A DNA stretch of 64,000 nt from Desulfamplus sp. (GTDB taxonomy: Bacteria > Desulfobacterota > Desulfobacteria > Desulfobacterales > Desulfobacteraceae): NCBI GenBank assembly GCA_015232455.1, contig JADFZQ010000004.1, positions 1-64,000 on the forward strand, read 5' to 3'. Shown here piece by piece: positions 25,625 to 35,369 of this stretch (positions are counted from its first letter, which is position 1; every line of letters begins with the position of its first letter). The notes below the pieces were generated by a model. It saw nothing but the letters and a program-made list of their open reading frames with translations. It was not told the origin of the DNA and did not search any database. The position numbers and the translations under genes were made by a program.

Positions 25625-26179
25625 ATGAAAATTACGTTGTTCGCAGTTATAATAACGATAGTCTCATGCTTAAATGGATGCCTGACAACCCAAAAAGTTG
25701 TTACAAAAACTATAGACACCACAAAAGATATAGAAGTTACTGAGACTCCAAGAGGCTTAATGCTTACCGTTTCAGAAAGATTACTTTTTGATTCTGGTAA
25801 AAGTATTATTAAGCCTGAATCAGACGAGGTAATGGTAAAAGTTGCTGATATTATAATAAACAAGACTGATGCTGATATATTAGTTGAGGGACATACAGAT
25901 AGCAGAGGTTCTGACGTTACCAATCAAAAACTCTCATTGGCTCGGGCAAATGCTGTTAAAGAAGTTTTAATTTTAAAAAAGGTACCACCTCATCGTGTCC
26001 AAATTGCAGGACTTGGAGCCACTATGCCTAAAGCTGATAACTCTACAGAAGATGGAAGGCGGCTAAATAGAAGAACTGAAATTTATCTTTTGGGTGAGAA
26101 CAAGAAAGAGGTAAAAGAGGTAGTAAATGAAAGTGTTTTTGAGGGAGCATTAACTAAACTAAGAAATTTATTTGACTGA
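25625..26179 (+). CDS. OmpA-family lipoprotein
   Basis: 184 residues with a strong AAAAGGAGG site. The lipobox LNGC gives a lipidated Cys at ~19. The OmpA domain (~55-160) carries LLFDSGKSIIKPES, DILVEGHTDSRGSDVTNQKLSLARANAV and GRRLNRRTEIYL. This is a Pal-like outer-membrane-to-peptidoglycan tether; a canonical Pal is encoded separately at 35370-35927. It is the second OmpA-domain protein in a row, so the CsgG-like lipoprotein has two candidate wall anchors. Confidence 0.9.
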   Translation: MKITLFAVIITIVSCLNGCLTTQKVVTKTIDTTKDIEVTETPRGLMLTVSERLLFDSGKSIIKPESDEVMVKVADIIINKTDADILVEGHTDSRGSDVTNQKLSLARANAVKEVLILKKVPPHRVQIAGLGATMPKADNSTEDGRRLNRRTEIYLLGENKKEVKEVVNESVFEGALTKLRNLFD

Positions 26180-26197
26180 AGTTATGTGGATATTTCT

Positions 26198-28066
26198 ATG
26201 CGAATATTTTTTAGTTCTTTATTATTAGTAATTTGTTTATCAGAAAATGTCTTTTCTCAAAAATCAATTAATTTTGAAAAAAGGTTAGCACTTGTTATTG
26301 GAAATGGATTTTATAATGAATTAGAGTTATTAGATAATGCTGTAAACGATGCTATTGTGTTGAGCAATAAGTTGAAATCATTAGATTTTGATATAACTAC
26401 TTTAACAGATATGAAATCCGAGTCGATAAGGCATACTTTGGATTCGTTTGAGAAAAAGATCCAACCGGGTTGTGCTGTGTTTTTTTATTTTTCTGGTCAT
26501 GGTGTGCAGATAGACGGTCATAACTATTTAGTAATGTCAGACTTTAGCATAAAAGATAGCAAGAATATTAATTCGGATTTTATTAGGAATAGTTTTAAAA
26601 AATACAGCATATCCTTGGATGAGATTATGTCTATATTGAATAAGCAGAATCTTAAAACTAAGATTGTTATGTTAGATGCTTGTAGAAAATCACCAAGTGA
26701 AGATTTAGAAGCAGAAGGTTTGGCTGCTTTAGATGCTCCCGTTAATACTCTGCTTGCCTTTGCGACTGCCCCTGGTAAAGTTTCCTATTCTTTAACTAAA
26801 GATGATAAAAATTCTCTTTATACAAAATATCTTATCCAAAATATTGATAAACCTAATTATCCTGTAGATCAAATGTTAAAAAAAGTTCATAAATCAGTTT
26901 ATGAATTCTCAAGGCAAGTTTCTCTTGAAGAGAAACATGATGAGAGCCTTACACAAATCCCATGGATAAATAGCAGCTTGATTGACGATTTTTATATGAA
27001 GTTATCTGGACCTATAGAGTTACAAGGTAATGAAATAGGTGATACAGAGTTTTGGTATAGAGTTAAAGATGAGCTTAATGCTCAAAAAATTAAGCAATAT
27101 ATCACTGCTTATCCAAACGGAATATATACTATAGAGGCAAAAAGACGGATAAACGATTTAAGCAGGCAAAAGATTACAAAGGCAAAAGAAAGTATTAAAG
27201 AAAATTACTCATTTCATGTATCTAAGGCTGAATCTAAAAGCATTCTTGATTCTCCTTTTTTCTTTTCTAAGCTCAATGAATATTTAGCACAATCAGCTAA
27301 TCCAGTAGAAGAGATCAAACAAGGTGCTAAAAACGGAGATGCTCTTGCTATGATATGGCTATATGCTTTATCTACTCATGATAGATTTAAGATTAGTCAA
27401 AATTTGCAAGAACTGAAAGTTTATTGTTCGGAAAAAGAGATTCAAAAAACTCCTGTGGGTCTTTTCTTATTAGGCAGAGCTTTTTTCTTTGGACGAGGTG
27501 TTGATGAAGATAAAGCAAAAGCTATTGATTTAATAAAAAAATCAGCATCGCTCGGTAATCCATTAGCACAAAATTTTTTAGGTGATCTATTGTCTGAAGG
27601 AACTATCCTCACACAAAACCATAAAGAAGCATTTAGCTATTATATGATGTCAGCAAAAAAAGGCTATTTACCAGCTATCCATAATGTTGCCTTAGCTTAT
27701 GCTGAGGGTAATGGTGTTATAAAAAATGATTTTGAAGCAGTCGATTGGTACAAAAAAGCTGCTGTTCAAGGCTATGCTTGGTCACAAAATAATTTGGCAG
27801 TTCATTATATCAAGGGTTTGGGGATTTCTACAGATGTCAATGAGACATTAAGGCTCATTAATTCGTCGGTCAACCAAGATAACAACCAAGGTAAAATTTT
27901 ATTAGCAAGGCTCTATGAAACTGGTATTGGGGTTAATGTTGATTTGAGCAAAGCGAAAGATTTATACAACGATGTGCTTAACTCTGCGAGTGAAAAGGAG
28001 TTGAAAGCAGTAGCTTTAGACTCGCTCAATAGAATCACTAATATCCAAAACAAAAGAAAAGATTAA
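26198..28066 (+). CDS. Secreted caspase-fold (peptidase C14) protein with Sel1 repeats
   Basis: 622 residues from the ATG at 26198, which gives a clean signal peptide (MRIFFSSLLLVICLSENVFSQ); a GTG at 26186 would add four residues. Residues ~25-260 are a caspase/metacaspase p20-like domain with RLALVIGNGFY, FFYFSGHGVQ (catalytic H101) and IVMLDACRKSP (catalytic C162), so the dyad is intact. Residues ~380-610 are Sel1-type TPR repeats (GRAFFFGRGVDEDKAKAIDLIKKSA). Secreted caspase homologues often have Lys/Arg specificity and act in maturation or signalling; here the nearby repeat and OmpA proteins are candidate partners (inference). It is the last gene of the tightly spaced run beginning at 23436. 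Confidence 0.88.
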   Translation: MRIFFSSLLLVICLSENVFSQKSINFEKRLALVIGNGFYNELELLDNAVNDAIVLSNKLKSLDFDITTLTDMKSESIRHTLDSFEKKIQPGCAVFFYFSGHGVQIDGHNYLVMSDFSIKDSKNINSDFIRNSFKKYSISLDEIMSILNKQNLKTKIVMLDACRKSPSEDLEAEGLAALDAPVNTLLAFATAPGKVSYSLTKDDKNSLYTKYLIQNIDKPNYPVDQMLKKVHKSVYEFSRQVSLEEKHDESLTQIPWINSSLIDDFYMKLSGPIELQGNEIGDTEFWYRVKDELNAQKIKQYITAYPNGIYTIEAKRRINDLSRQKITKAKESIKENYSFHVSKAESKSILDSPFFFSKLNEYLAQSANPVEEIKQGAKNGDALAMIWLYALSTHDRFKISQNLQELKVYCSEKEIQKTPVGLFLLGRAFFFGRGVDEDKAKAIDLIKKSASLGNPLAQNFLGDLLSEGTILTQNHKEAFSYYMMSAKKGYLPAIHNVALAYAEGNGVIKNDFEAVDWYKKAAVQGYAWSQNNLAVHYIKGLGISTDVNETLRLINSSVNQDNNQGKILLARLYETGIGVNVDLSKAKDLYNDVLNSASEKELKAVALDSLNRITNIQNKRKD

Positions 28067-28142
28067 TACGTAAAAAACAATAATATTTAATTTTAGTTGA
28101 GTCATAATTAGTAACCATAAACGTTTTAATTTATAGGAATTT

Positions 28143-29840
28143 ATGGAAGACAATAATATAAAAGAAGATGGTAACAGAAAAAATAATTTTATCAAAAATA
28201 TAATCACAGAAGATATTGAGAATGGAAAAAATAACGGAAAGGTTATAACTCGATTTCCGCCAGAACCTAACGGTTTTCTCCACATCGGACATGCAAAATC
28301 GATCTGCTTAAATTTTGGTATTGCAGAAGAGTTTAAAGGTAAGTGTAATCTCAGGTTTGATGATACAAACCCAGCTAAAGAGGATCAAAAATATATTGAC
28401 TCCATAATTTCTGATGTTAAATGGCTCGGATTTGATTGGGGTGAGAAGATTTATTATGCTTCAGACTATTTTGATAAGCTATATGAGTTTGCAGTTGAAC
28501 TAATTAAACAAGGTAAGGCTTATGTTTGCAGCCTTACGGGTGAACAGATGCGGGAATATAGAGGAACTCTAACTGAGCCTGGAAAGGAGAGTCCAGACAG
28601 AAGTCGCCCAATAGATGAGAACCTTGATCTGTTTGAGAGAATGAAAAACGGTGAATTTGAAGATGGAACTTATGTGCTGCGGGCAAAGATTGACATGGCA
28701 TCTCCAAATATAAATATGCGTGATCCTGTTATCTACAGAATAAAAAAGATGTCTCATCCAAGAACTTCGGATAAATGGTGTATCTACCCAATGTATGACT
28801 TTACTCATGGCATTTCTGATGCTTTAGAGGGTGTTACCCACTCTCTTTGCACCTTAGAATTCCAAGATCACCGTCCTTTGTATGATTGGTTTCTTGATGA
28901 GATAACGTCTCCATGTCACCCTCAACAAATTGAATTTGCAAGAATGAACCTTAATTACACTGTAATGAGCAAAAGGAAGTTACAAAAACTTGTTGAAAAC
29001 AACTACGTTAATGGCTGGGACGACCCAAGACTTCCAACTATTGCTGGAATAAGACGAAGAGGTTACACACCAGAAGCTATTAGGAATTTTTGTAATATAA
29101 TTGGGGTTAGCAAAAAAGAGAGCCGTATTGATGTCGGTCTTCTTGAAAACTGTCTGCGTGATGACCTAAACGATAATGCACCAAGGGCTATGGCTGTATT
29201 ACGACCTTTAAGAGTAACTATTGAAAATTGGGAACAAGATAGACTTGAAGAACTTGAAGCTCAAAACCACCCGCAAAAACCAGAGATGGGAACAAGAAAG
29301 ATAATCTTTTCAAAAAATCTCTATATTGAACAAGATGACTTTATGGAAAATGCTCCAAAAAAATTTTTTAGACTTGCACCCGGACGTGAGGTTAGACTTA
29401 GATATGGATATTTCATAACTTGCAAAGAGGTTTTAAAGGATAAAGATGGTAATATTATTGAGCTTATATGCACCTATGATCCAGCTACTCGTGGTGGTGA
29501 TGCCCCTGATGGAAGAAAAGTAAAAGGGACGCTTCACTGGGTATCTTCCGAAGGTTCTATTCCAGCAACAGTTAACCTCTATGACAGGCTATTTATGGCT
29601 GAAGACCCAGAAGCTGAGAGCGAGGACTTTACAAAAAATATCAATCCTGAATCACTTGTAAGGCTGGAAGGCTGTAGAGTAGAAAAATTTCTTCAAGATG
29701 CTGAGCCAGAAAAGGCATATCAATTTGAGAGAATCGGATATTTTTGTGCAGATTCACAAGAGTCATCAAAAGAACATTTAGTCTTTAGTAGAACAGTAAC
29801 TCTTAAAGATACATGGGCAAAAGTGAACCAAATTAAATAA
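28143..29840 (+). CDS. glnS: Glutaminyl-tRNA synthetase
   Basis: 565 residues. Class I signature [16 protein letters not shown] near residue 40, the KMSKS counterpart [11 protein letters not shown] near 280, and the GlnRS anticodon-binding beta-barrels to the C-terminus ([22 protein letters not shown]). It charges tRNA-Gln directly, so the cell does not rely solely on the GatCAB transamidation route. TAGGA precedes the ATG. The first ~35 residues are a Lys/Asn-rich extension. A bidirectional terminator separates it from rpsI. Confidence 0.97.
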   Translation: MEDNNIKEDGNRKNNFIKNIITEDIENGKNNGKVITRFPPEPNGFLHIGHAKSICLNFGIAEEFKGKCNLRFDDTNPAKEDQKYIDSIISDVKWLGFDWGEKIYYASDYFDKLYEFAVELIKQGKAYVCSLTGEQMREYRGTLTEPGKESPDRSRPIDENLDLFERMKNGEFEDGTYVLRAKIDMASPNINMRDPVIYRIKKMSHPRTSDKWCIYPMYDFTHGISDALEGVTHSLCTLEFQDHRPLYDWFLDEITSPCHPQQIEFARMNLNYTVMSKRKLQKLVENNYVNGWDDPRLPTIAGIRRRGYTPEAIRNFCNIIGVSKKESRIDVGLLENCLRDDLNDNAPRAMAVLRPLRVTIENWEQDRLEELEAQNHPQKPEMGTRKIIFSKNLYIEQDDFMENAPKKFFRLAPGREVRLRYGYFITCKEVLKDKDGNIIELICTYDPATRGGDAPDGRKVKGTLHWVSSEGSIPATVNLYDRLFMAEDPEAESEDFTKNINPESLVRLEGCRVEKFLQDAEPEKAYQFERIGYFCADSQESSKEHLVFSRTVTLKDTWAKVNQIK

Positions 29841-29858
29841 AAGGTGTAAAAAATAAAA

Positions 29859-29887
29859 AAAAGGGGATTTATAAAAAATCCCCTTTT
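29859..29887. terminator. Bidirectional intrinsic terminator between glnS and rpsI
   Basis: The perfect 12-bp stem AAAAGGGGATTT / AAATCCCCTTTT is flanked by an A-run on one side and T-rich sequence on the other, between convergent genes. Confidence 0.85.
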
Positions 29888-29937
29888 CGCAATAACAAAT
29901 TTATTAAAACAAGTTTATAAATAAAACTATTATATTA

Positions 29938-30333
29938 TTATCTCTTTGAAAATTGATAATTGGCTCTTGCACCTTTTTGTCCATACTTATCACGTTCTTT
30001 AGTTCTTGCATCTCTTGTAAGAAAACCTGCTTTTTTAAGGACTCCCCTCAGTTCAGGGTTTGCAAGCACAAGAGCTTTTGTAATTCCATGCCTAACTGCA
30101 CCAGCTTGTCCCATTATTCCACCGCCAAGAACGGTAATTTTAACATCAAATTTATCTATATTTTCAGTCAAAACTAAAGGTGAAGTTAGTAAATCTCTTG
30201 CCGTAGTAAGTGTAAAATAGTCGTTTAGTGATCTGTTATTCACTGTAATATTGCCGCTTCCTGGTTTTAGCCATGTTTTTGAAACAGAACTTTTACGTTT
30301 TCCAGTTGCGTAGTATATATTCTCATTTTCCAT
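29938..30333 (-). CDS. rpsI: 30S ribosomal protein S9
   Basis: 131 residues. [16 protein letters not shown] at the N-terminus, [19 protein letters not shown] in the middle and the conserved basic C-terminal tail ending YQFSKR, which reaches the ribosomal P site. It follows rplM by 32 nt in the universal L13-S9 operon. Confidence 0.98.
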   Translation of the reverse strand: MENENIYYATGKRKSSVSKTWLKPGSGNITVNNRSLNDYFTLTTARDLLTSPLVLTENIDKFDVKITVLGGGIMGQAGAVRHGITKALVLANPELRGVLKKAGFLTRDARTKERDKYGQKGARANYQFSKR

Positions 30334-30365
30334 AAGTAATCAAAATGTCCTTATCTGTGTTTATA

Positions 30366-30800
30366 CTATATTTCAACAATCTCTGGTTGTTGAGCAACAT
30401 GAGGATGCTCACTCCCCGCATAGACACGCAATTTCGTATTAAGTTTTCTTCCAAGTGGATTTTTAGGAAGCATCCCCCTAACAGCTTTTTTTAATAACTC
30501 TTCAGGTTTTGTTGCAAGAAGTTCGCTTGCTGTTACAGATTTGATTCCACCCATATAACCTGTATGTCGATAATATTTTTTTTGTTCCCATTTATTACCA
30601 GTAAGGCGTACCTTGTCAGCATTTATAACTATTACCCAATCTCCTGTATCTGCATGTGGTGTAAAAAGGGGATTATTTTTACCTCTAATCCTCATAGCCA
30701 CTTCAGTAGCAACTCTGCCTAATACTTTATCTTTGGCATCAATAATACACCACTTCTCTTTATTATCCGAGCGACTTGCACTATATGTATATTTTTTCAA
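30366..30800 (-). CDS. rplM: 50S ribosomal protein L13
   Basis: 144 residues, normal length. The family motifs [48 protein letters not shown] and [12 protein letters not shown] are all present. First gene of the L13-S9 operon. A TTGACA element at 30865-30860 on the minus strand lies about 60 bp upstream but lacks a good -10, so the promoter is not settled. Confidence 0.98.
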   Translation of the reverse strand: MKKYTYSASRSDNKEKWCIIDAKDKVLGRVATEVAMRIRGKNNPLFTPHADTGDWVIVINADKVRLTGNKWEQKKYYRHTGYMGGIKSVTASELLATKPEELLKKAVRGMLPKNPLGRKLNTKLRVYAGSEHPHVAQQPEIVEI

Positions 30801-30868
30801 TTCACCTTTCTCCTGTTCATAAAAAATAATTTGGTTTCATTACCCCATTAAGCACAATATGTCAAGTT

Positions 30869-31981
30869 CTATTTTTTTTCATATTCTCCATATTGTAGAT
30901 CAAGTTGTGAAGCAGCAGCTATAAAATAACTACTCTTTATATCTTTTTTCTTTATTGAAAGAGTTTGCAAAGTATCTCCTATAATCTTATAGGAGTTATC
31001 AGTATAAGAAGAAAAGTTATTATTATGGCTATTTATAAATAGTTTGCGTTTTCCTACTGATATTGTGCGATAACGAGATGTAACTTGGAAATCTAACAAA
31101 ACCACAAAATAGTTTTTATGCTTATAGATACCAACATAATCGAACTGTGCTTTAACAGGATTTGATGCTAATGCAGTTCGAGATCGAATATCAACCCATT
31201 CTGCCCACCATTTCATATCTGGTATATAGTTTGACTCATAGTAAAAAAGATACTCTAAATACGATCCTTTATTAAGTGATTCAATCCATTTAGATAGAAA
31301 ATTAAGAATATCAATCTGTTGTGATATATTTGTCTCTACAGGGACATAATCAAGACGATCTACTATAATGACTGGGGTCTCATCAAGGACTACATAAGGG
31401 TCAAGTTTAACTACATCATAGTTATTCATTGCTACACAGCCATTTGAATCCATTGGTTTAAGTTCTCTATTTGTACCATGAAGCCATATAGCACTACCAG
31501 TTTTACCTACTATTTTATCAAGCAAATTTGGGTAATCTGTAGTAAATGCCCTTGTTCCGTAAACTGGCGTCAAGAATCTATCTTCATAAGTCTGCTTGAT
31601 AAAATAGATACCTTCTGGTGTTTTTTTGTCTCCCTCAACCATTTTAGGTCCATAAACTTCACCAGTTGAACATGGTATCTCAAAAACCTTTACCAACTGA
31701 CCATGTTTTGATGTATATATCCAAAGCCTCTGAGAATCTTTTTCAACAACAATAGCAGATGCACCGTCTCTTGGTGTTTTAATTAACGAAGATGGTATAA
31801 GATTTATTGGATATTTTTTTATCTCATTTTGACTATATAGCTCTATTTCTTCTGAATTCCCAAGTCTGATAGAAAAAAATATAATTAAAAATATTATGAC
31901 AACATATAAAAAAAGAGATGTGCAAAATTTATAAAAATAGATTTTGCTATAATCAAAATTGGAGTTTGCAACATAAGACAT
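30869..31981 (-). CDS. L,D-transpeptidase (YkuD) with C-terminal NTF2-like domain
   Basis: 370 residues. An N-terminal membrane anchor or signal (~20-43) is followed by the YkuD catalytic domain with AIWLHGTN (H168) and SNGCVAM (nucleophile C182). A C-terminal ~110-residue domain (KWIESLNKGSYLEYLFYYES, YFVVLLDFQVTS) resembles the NTF2-like Cds6 domain often attached to these enzymes. It makes 3-3 peptidoglycan cross-links or attaches proteins to the wall in the periplasm. It starts 5 nt after the ruvB stop, so it is the last gene of the tol-pal-ruv run. Confidence 0.9.
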   Translation of the reverse strand: MSYVANSNFDYSKIYFYKFCTSLFLYVVIIFLIIFFSIRLGNSEEIELYSQNEIKKYPINLIPSSLIKTPRDGASAIVVEKDSQRLWIYTSKHGQLVKVFEIPCSTGEVYGPKMVEGDKKTPEGIYFIKQTYEDRFLTPVYGTRAFTTDYPNLLDKIVGKTGSAIWLHGTNRELKPMDSNGCVAMNNYDVVKLDPYVVLDETPVIIVDRLDYVPVETNISQQIDILNFLSKWIESLNKGSYLEYLFYYESNYIPDMKWWAEWVDIRSRTALASNPVKAQFDYVGIYKHKNYFVVLLDFQVTSRYRTISVGKRKLFINSHNNNFSSYTDNSYKIIGDTLQTLSIKKKDIKSSYFIAAASQLDLQYGEYEKK

Positions 31982-31986
31982 ATAAC

Positions 31987-33048
31987 TTATAATGTCTCCT
32001 TATTATATAAAAATCCAAGATGTTGATATGCTTTTACTGATGCTTTTCGTCCAGAAGATGTACGCAACACAAGCCCGCATTTTAGAAGATATGGCTCTAC
32101 AACATCTACAAGTGTGTCAGGCTCTTCTTGAAGAGTTGCAGCAACAGCTTCAATACCAACAGGTCCACCATTATAAAAGCCAATTATTGTATTGAGATAG
32201 TTTCTATCTAACGGTGTCAATCCAATCTCATCAATACCCTCAAGAGATAAGGCTTCTTTAACACTTTTAATGCTAACCTCCCCACCTGATACTACCTGTG
32301 AGTAGTCTCGTACTCGTTTGAGTAATCTATTGGCTATTCGTGGTGTTCCTCTTGATCTCATTGCAAGCTCTAAAGCACTTTTATTATCCATAGGAGTATT
32401 TAAAAGTAAAGACGATCTTTTAATGATTGTTATTAGCTCTTCAATTGTATAGAAATCAAGATTTCTAAAAAGACCAAAACGATCTCTAAGTGGTGAAGAT
32501 AATAATCCTACTCTTGTTGTAGCACCTATAAGAGTGAAATGCTTTAGCCTATAACGATGGCTTCTTGCATGGATACCTTTATCAAAGACAAAATCTATAG
32601 CATAATCTTCCATTGCAGGATAGAGAAACTCTTCAACTGTTTTAGGAATTCTATGTATCTCATCAATAAAAAGAAAATCACCATCTGCTAGATTCGTGAG
32701 CATTCCAATAAGGTCTCCTCCTTTCTCTAAAGCAGGTCCTGATGTAACCGTCAGATTTCCACCCATTTCATTAGCAATAATATGGGATATTGTAGTTTTT
32801 CCAAGCCCTGGTGGACCGTGAAGAAGAATGTGTTCAAGAGACTCATTCCTCATTTTTGCAGCTTTAATAGCAATTTTTAATGTTTTAACAGTCTCTGATT
32901 GACCAACATACTCATCAAATTTGTCTGGTCTTAATGAATAACCAGAGTCAATATCTCTATCTGTCTTAGACTCTTTTGGAGAAGATATTTCACGTAAAGA
33001 TAGGGTTGAAGGTGATACTGAAGAGAATGAAATAATTGAGTCGCTCAT
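31987..33048 (-). CDS. ruvB: Holliday junction branch-migration ATPase RuvB
   Basis: 353 residues. Walker [11 protein letters not shown], Walker B LFIDEIHR, sensor [21 protein letters not shown] and the C-terminal winged helix with [14 protein letters not shown] and [11 protein letters not shown]. The N-terminal ~25 residues are Ser-rich. It drives branch migration as a hexamer pair with RuvA, encoded 28 nt upstream. Confidence 0.98.
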   Translation of the reverse strand: MSDSIISFSSVSPSTLSLREISSPKESKTDRDIDSGYSLRPDKFDEYVGQSETVKTLKIAIKAAKMRNESLEHILLHGPPGLGKTTISHIIANEMGGNLTVTSGPALEKGGDLIGMLTNLADGDFLFIDEIHRIPKTVEEFLYPAMEDYAIDFVFDKGIHARSHRYRLKHFTLIGATTRVGLLSSPLRDRFGLFRNLDFYTIEELITIIKRSSLLLNTPMDNKSALELAMRSRGTPRIANRLLKRVRDYSQVVSGGEVSIKSVKEALSLEGIDEIGLTPLDRNYLNTIIGFYNGGPVGIEAVAATLQEEPDTLVDVVEPYLLKCGLVLRTSSGRKASVKAYQHLGFLYNKETL

Positions 33049-33075
33049 GTTAGCTCACCAAATATTATTATATTT

Positions 33076-33858
33076 TTAAAGTCTTCCATGCAAAACTGCT
33101 TCAAAAAGCTCTTCTGGTGTTGATATAGAAGGTTTTTTTTGCATTGCTATATTAACCATTTTTTTTGCAATTGCACTTGTATAGCCAAGTTGTTCAATAA
33201 GAACATCGACAACTTGCTGAAAGATTTGTTGCATGGAAAGTGAACTTTCACCGCTTAATGTTAATGGTGCAGATTGATTATCGGCATAATCGAAATTTAC
33301 AGGTATTGTTGAACTATCGCTATATAGTTTTGAATAATTATTAGATTCAGATATAAAGCGTGATAATTTGCCATGAAGATCTGCAACAATTTTTTGTGCT
33401 GTCCTCTTACCTATACCCTTTAGGTTAGAAAGAAAATCAATGTCTTGATTTTCAATAGCTTTAGCAATTTCTGATATTGGTTTTTCCATAGCCTTTACAG
33501 CCTTAAGAGGACCTATTGCATCAACAGAAATGAAAGCCTGAAAAAAATCTTTCTCCTCTTCTGAATTGAATCCGATAAGAATAGGCTTTGGCTGCCTATC
33601 AGTTTGGTGGTAGTAGATGAATAGAGCAATTTGATTAGAAGTAGAATTAAAAGTCTCTGTAGCAGGAGATGCAATATTGGAGATATTATCTGATTTGTGG
33701 TCAATTGATGGATATATAACTGAGAAATTAAGCGGGTTTTTGACAATTTTCTCCATTACAAACACTGGAAGAATAATCTCATACCCCACATGACCAGCAA
33801 GCAGTAAAATTCCATCTTGCGTCATCTTTAATATTTTCCCTTCAATATATCCAATCAT
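33076..33858 (-). CDS. ruvA: Holliday junction DNA-binding protein RuvA (with insertion)
   Basis: 260 residues against ~200 usual. Domain I starts MIGYIEGKI; domain II has two helix-hairpin-helix motifs (FQAFISVDAIGPLKAVKAM and LSNLKGIGKRTAQKIVADL); domain III is at the C-terminus (LGYTSAIAKKMV). The surplus is a Ser/Asn-rich insertion within domain I (about 43-75, containing SDNISNIASPATET) and a lengthened acidic linker to domain III. The insertion breaks the domain I barrel between strands, where a loop could tolerate it. It lies between ruvC and ruvB. Confidence 0.95.
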   Translation of the reverse strand: MIGYIEGKILKMTQDGILLLAGHVGYEIILPVFVMEKIVKNPLNFSVIYPSIDHKSDNISNIASPATETFNSTSNQIALFIYYHQTDRQPKPILIGFNSEEEKDFFQAFISVDAIGPLKAVKAMEKPISEIAKAIENQDIDFLSNLKGIGKRTAQKIVADLHGKLSRFISESNNYSKLYSDSSTIPVNFDYADNQSAPLTLSGESSLSMQQIFQQVVDVLIEQLGYTSAIAKKMVNIAMQKKPSISTPEELFEAVLHGRL

Positions 33859-33875
33859 GTAGAACTATCCTTTTG

Positions 33876-34367
33876 CTAACAATATATTTGTGAACTATAT
33901 CTAAAAAGGCCTGTAATAGCCAAAGCAAGAGCATCAGAAGAGTGAAAAGGTCTTATCTCTTGAGGATGTTTTAAAATATGCCTTACAGATTTTTCAACCT
34001 GATCTTTATCTGCATTGCCACTCCCCGAGATGAGCTTTTTAGCCTCTTTAACGGGTATTTCATAAATTGTTGCACCAGATTTATAGGCAGCAAGCATTAA
34101 TACACCAGTAACTTTTCCAAGTGTGATGGCTGAATTGGGGTATTGCTTAAGAGAAAATATATCTTCAAAAATGACTATATCAGGGGATTGTTCACGGAGA
34201 AAATCAATTGTTTGGGTATAAATGAGGTTAAGACGTGAATAAAGAGAATCCTTTTTATCAGTATTAATGCTACCAAAAGAGTAAGCTGAGATTTTTCGAC
34301 TATCACCCTGAACAACACCTATTCCTGTTCCAGCAAGTCCAGGATCTATGCCTATTACTTTGACCAT
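33876..34367 (-). CDS. ruvC: Holliday junction resolvase RuvC
   Basis: 163 residues. The RNase H-like acidic set is visible: D8 in VIGIDPGLAGTG, E68 region in VIFEDIFSLKQ, and the C-terminal HSSDALALAITGL. Its ATG directly abuts the cpoB/ybgF stop codon, so translation is probably coupled to that gene. It cleaves Holliday junctions after RuvAB migration. Confidence 0.97.
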   Translation of the reverse strand: MVKVIGIDPGLAGTGIGVVQGDSRKISAYSFGSINTDKKDSLYSRLNLIYTQTIDFLREQSPDIVIFEDIFSLKQYPNSAITLGKVTGVLMLAAYKSGATIYEIPVKEAKKLISGSGNADKDQVEKSVRHILKHPQEIRPFHSSDALALAITGLFRYSSQIYC

Positions 34368-35285
34368 TTAATTTAATGTTTTAAGTTTCTCTTTTGCACT
34401 TTCAGCTTCTTGTGTTTGTGGATACTTTTTAATTAGTTCATTTAAAACTAAACGAGCATTACTTTTTTCACCAAGATTTGCAAAAGAGTATGCTTGTTTT
34501 AAAAGAGCGGAAGGAACTTTATTGCCCTTTGAATATTCCTCTATAACTCTTTGATATTCAAGGATCGCTTTTTCATACCATTTTTCTCTATAGTAACTAT
34601 CTGCTACCCAAAATCTTGCATTGTCTGCATTCTCTGATGTTGGATAACGTTTTATAAAGGCTTCAAATTGGTTTCTTGCCTGTTCGTTTTTGCCAGCATC
34701 TAAAGATGCTTTAGCCGCATTATACAAATTTTCTTCACTTGAATTTCCTGTTGGTGTGCTAGATTGAACAGCTCCTCCAGATGAACTTGGTGTTGTAGTA
34801 ACTCCCTCAGATGGCTGTGCCTGTGGAGGAACAACACTCCCATCTACTGGCTCTGATGACTCAAGACCTAAATGTTGCTCAATTCTAAGTATCCGCCTGT
34901 AATTCATAGAGATTGCATTATCAAGGCGACCTAACTCAGATGCTCCAGCTGCCTCACTTGCCTCCTTTAAACGATGTTCAGACTCTTCAAGATTACCCCT
35001 AACTATCTGTATATCATTTTTAAGGCTTTCCATCATGTCTTTAACTTCAGCATATTTTTCACGCTGCTCTTTTTCAAGAATGATAAAATCTTCATTAATC
35101 ATGCTATCATACTGTTTTTTTAGTCTGGTATTATCCTCTTCAAGAGCAGCTACTTTGCTTTCAAGTAGTTGAAATTCACTACTACCCACACATCCTGAAC
35201 ATAAAAGTAATATAAAAAACAGATTTAGTTGTAAAAAATTAATTTTCTTTATCATAACAGCATTCCAAAAATTTATTTTTGCCAA
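34368..35285 (-). CDS. cpoB: CpoB/YbgF cell-division coordinator lipoprotein
   Basis: 305 residues from a TTG at 35285 that sits 6 nt after GGGAGG; an ATG at 35255 (GGA upstream) is the alternative and would give a more standard signal peptide. The lipobox-like LLCSGC is followed by a coiled coil (~40-130, ALEEDNTRLKKQYDS) and a Ser/Pro/Thr linker. C-terminal TPRs have the YbgF signatures ENLYNAAKASLDAGKNEQARNQFEAFIKRYP and ENADNARFWVADSYY. It links Tol-Pal constriction to peptidoglycan synthesis. The Shine-Dalgarno lies in the 3' arm of a long hairpin at 35291-35351. Confidence 0.93.
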   Translation of the reverse strand: MAKINFWNAVMIKKINFLQLNLFFILLLCSGCVGSSEFQLLESKVAALEEDNTRLKKQYDSMINEDFIILEKEQREKYAEVKDMMESLKNDIQIVRGNLEESEHRLKEASEAAGASELGRLDNAISMNYRRILRIEQHLGLESSEPVDGSVVPPQAQPSEGVTTTPSSSGGAVQSSTPTGNSSEENLYNAAKASLDAGKNEQARNQFEAFIKRYPTSENADNARFWVADSYYREKWYEKAILEYQRVIEEYSKGNKVPSALLKQAYSFANLGEKSNARLVLNELIKKYPQTQEAESAKEKLKTLN

Positions 35286-35290
35286 AAGAA

Positions 35291-35351
35291 ACCTCCCTTG
35301 CTGACATTCAAAAAGATCAATTTATTAAAAAAATCTATTTGAAAGGGAGGT
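35291..35351 (-). promoter_or_regulatory. Long stem-loop sequestering the cpoB Shine-Dalgarno
   Basis: On the minus strand ACCTCCCTT (35351-35343) is exactly complementary to AAGGGAGGT (35299-35291), which contains the cpoB ribosome site. Immediately inside, TTCAAATAGAT pairs with ATCTTTTTGAA with one mismatch. The structure fills the pal-cpoB gap. Confidence 0.6.
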
Positions 35352-35369
35352 AGTTTTTAATTGATTATC

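Noticed and set aside
30837-30865. TTGACA element as rplM promoter
   Set aside because: The -35 is good but no -10 better than 2/6 is found at 16-18 nt spacing, so it is not listed as a feature.
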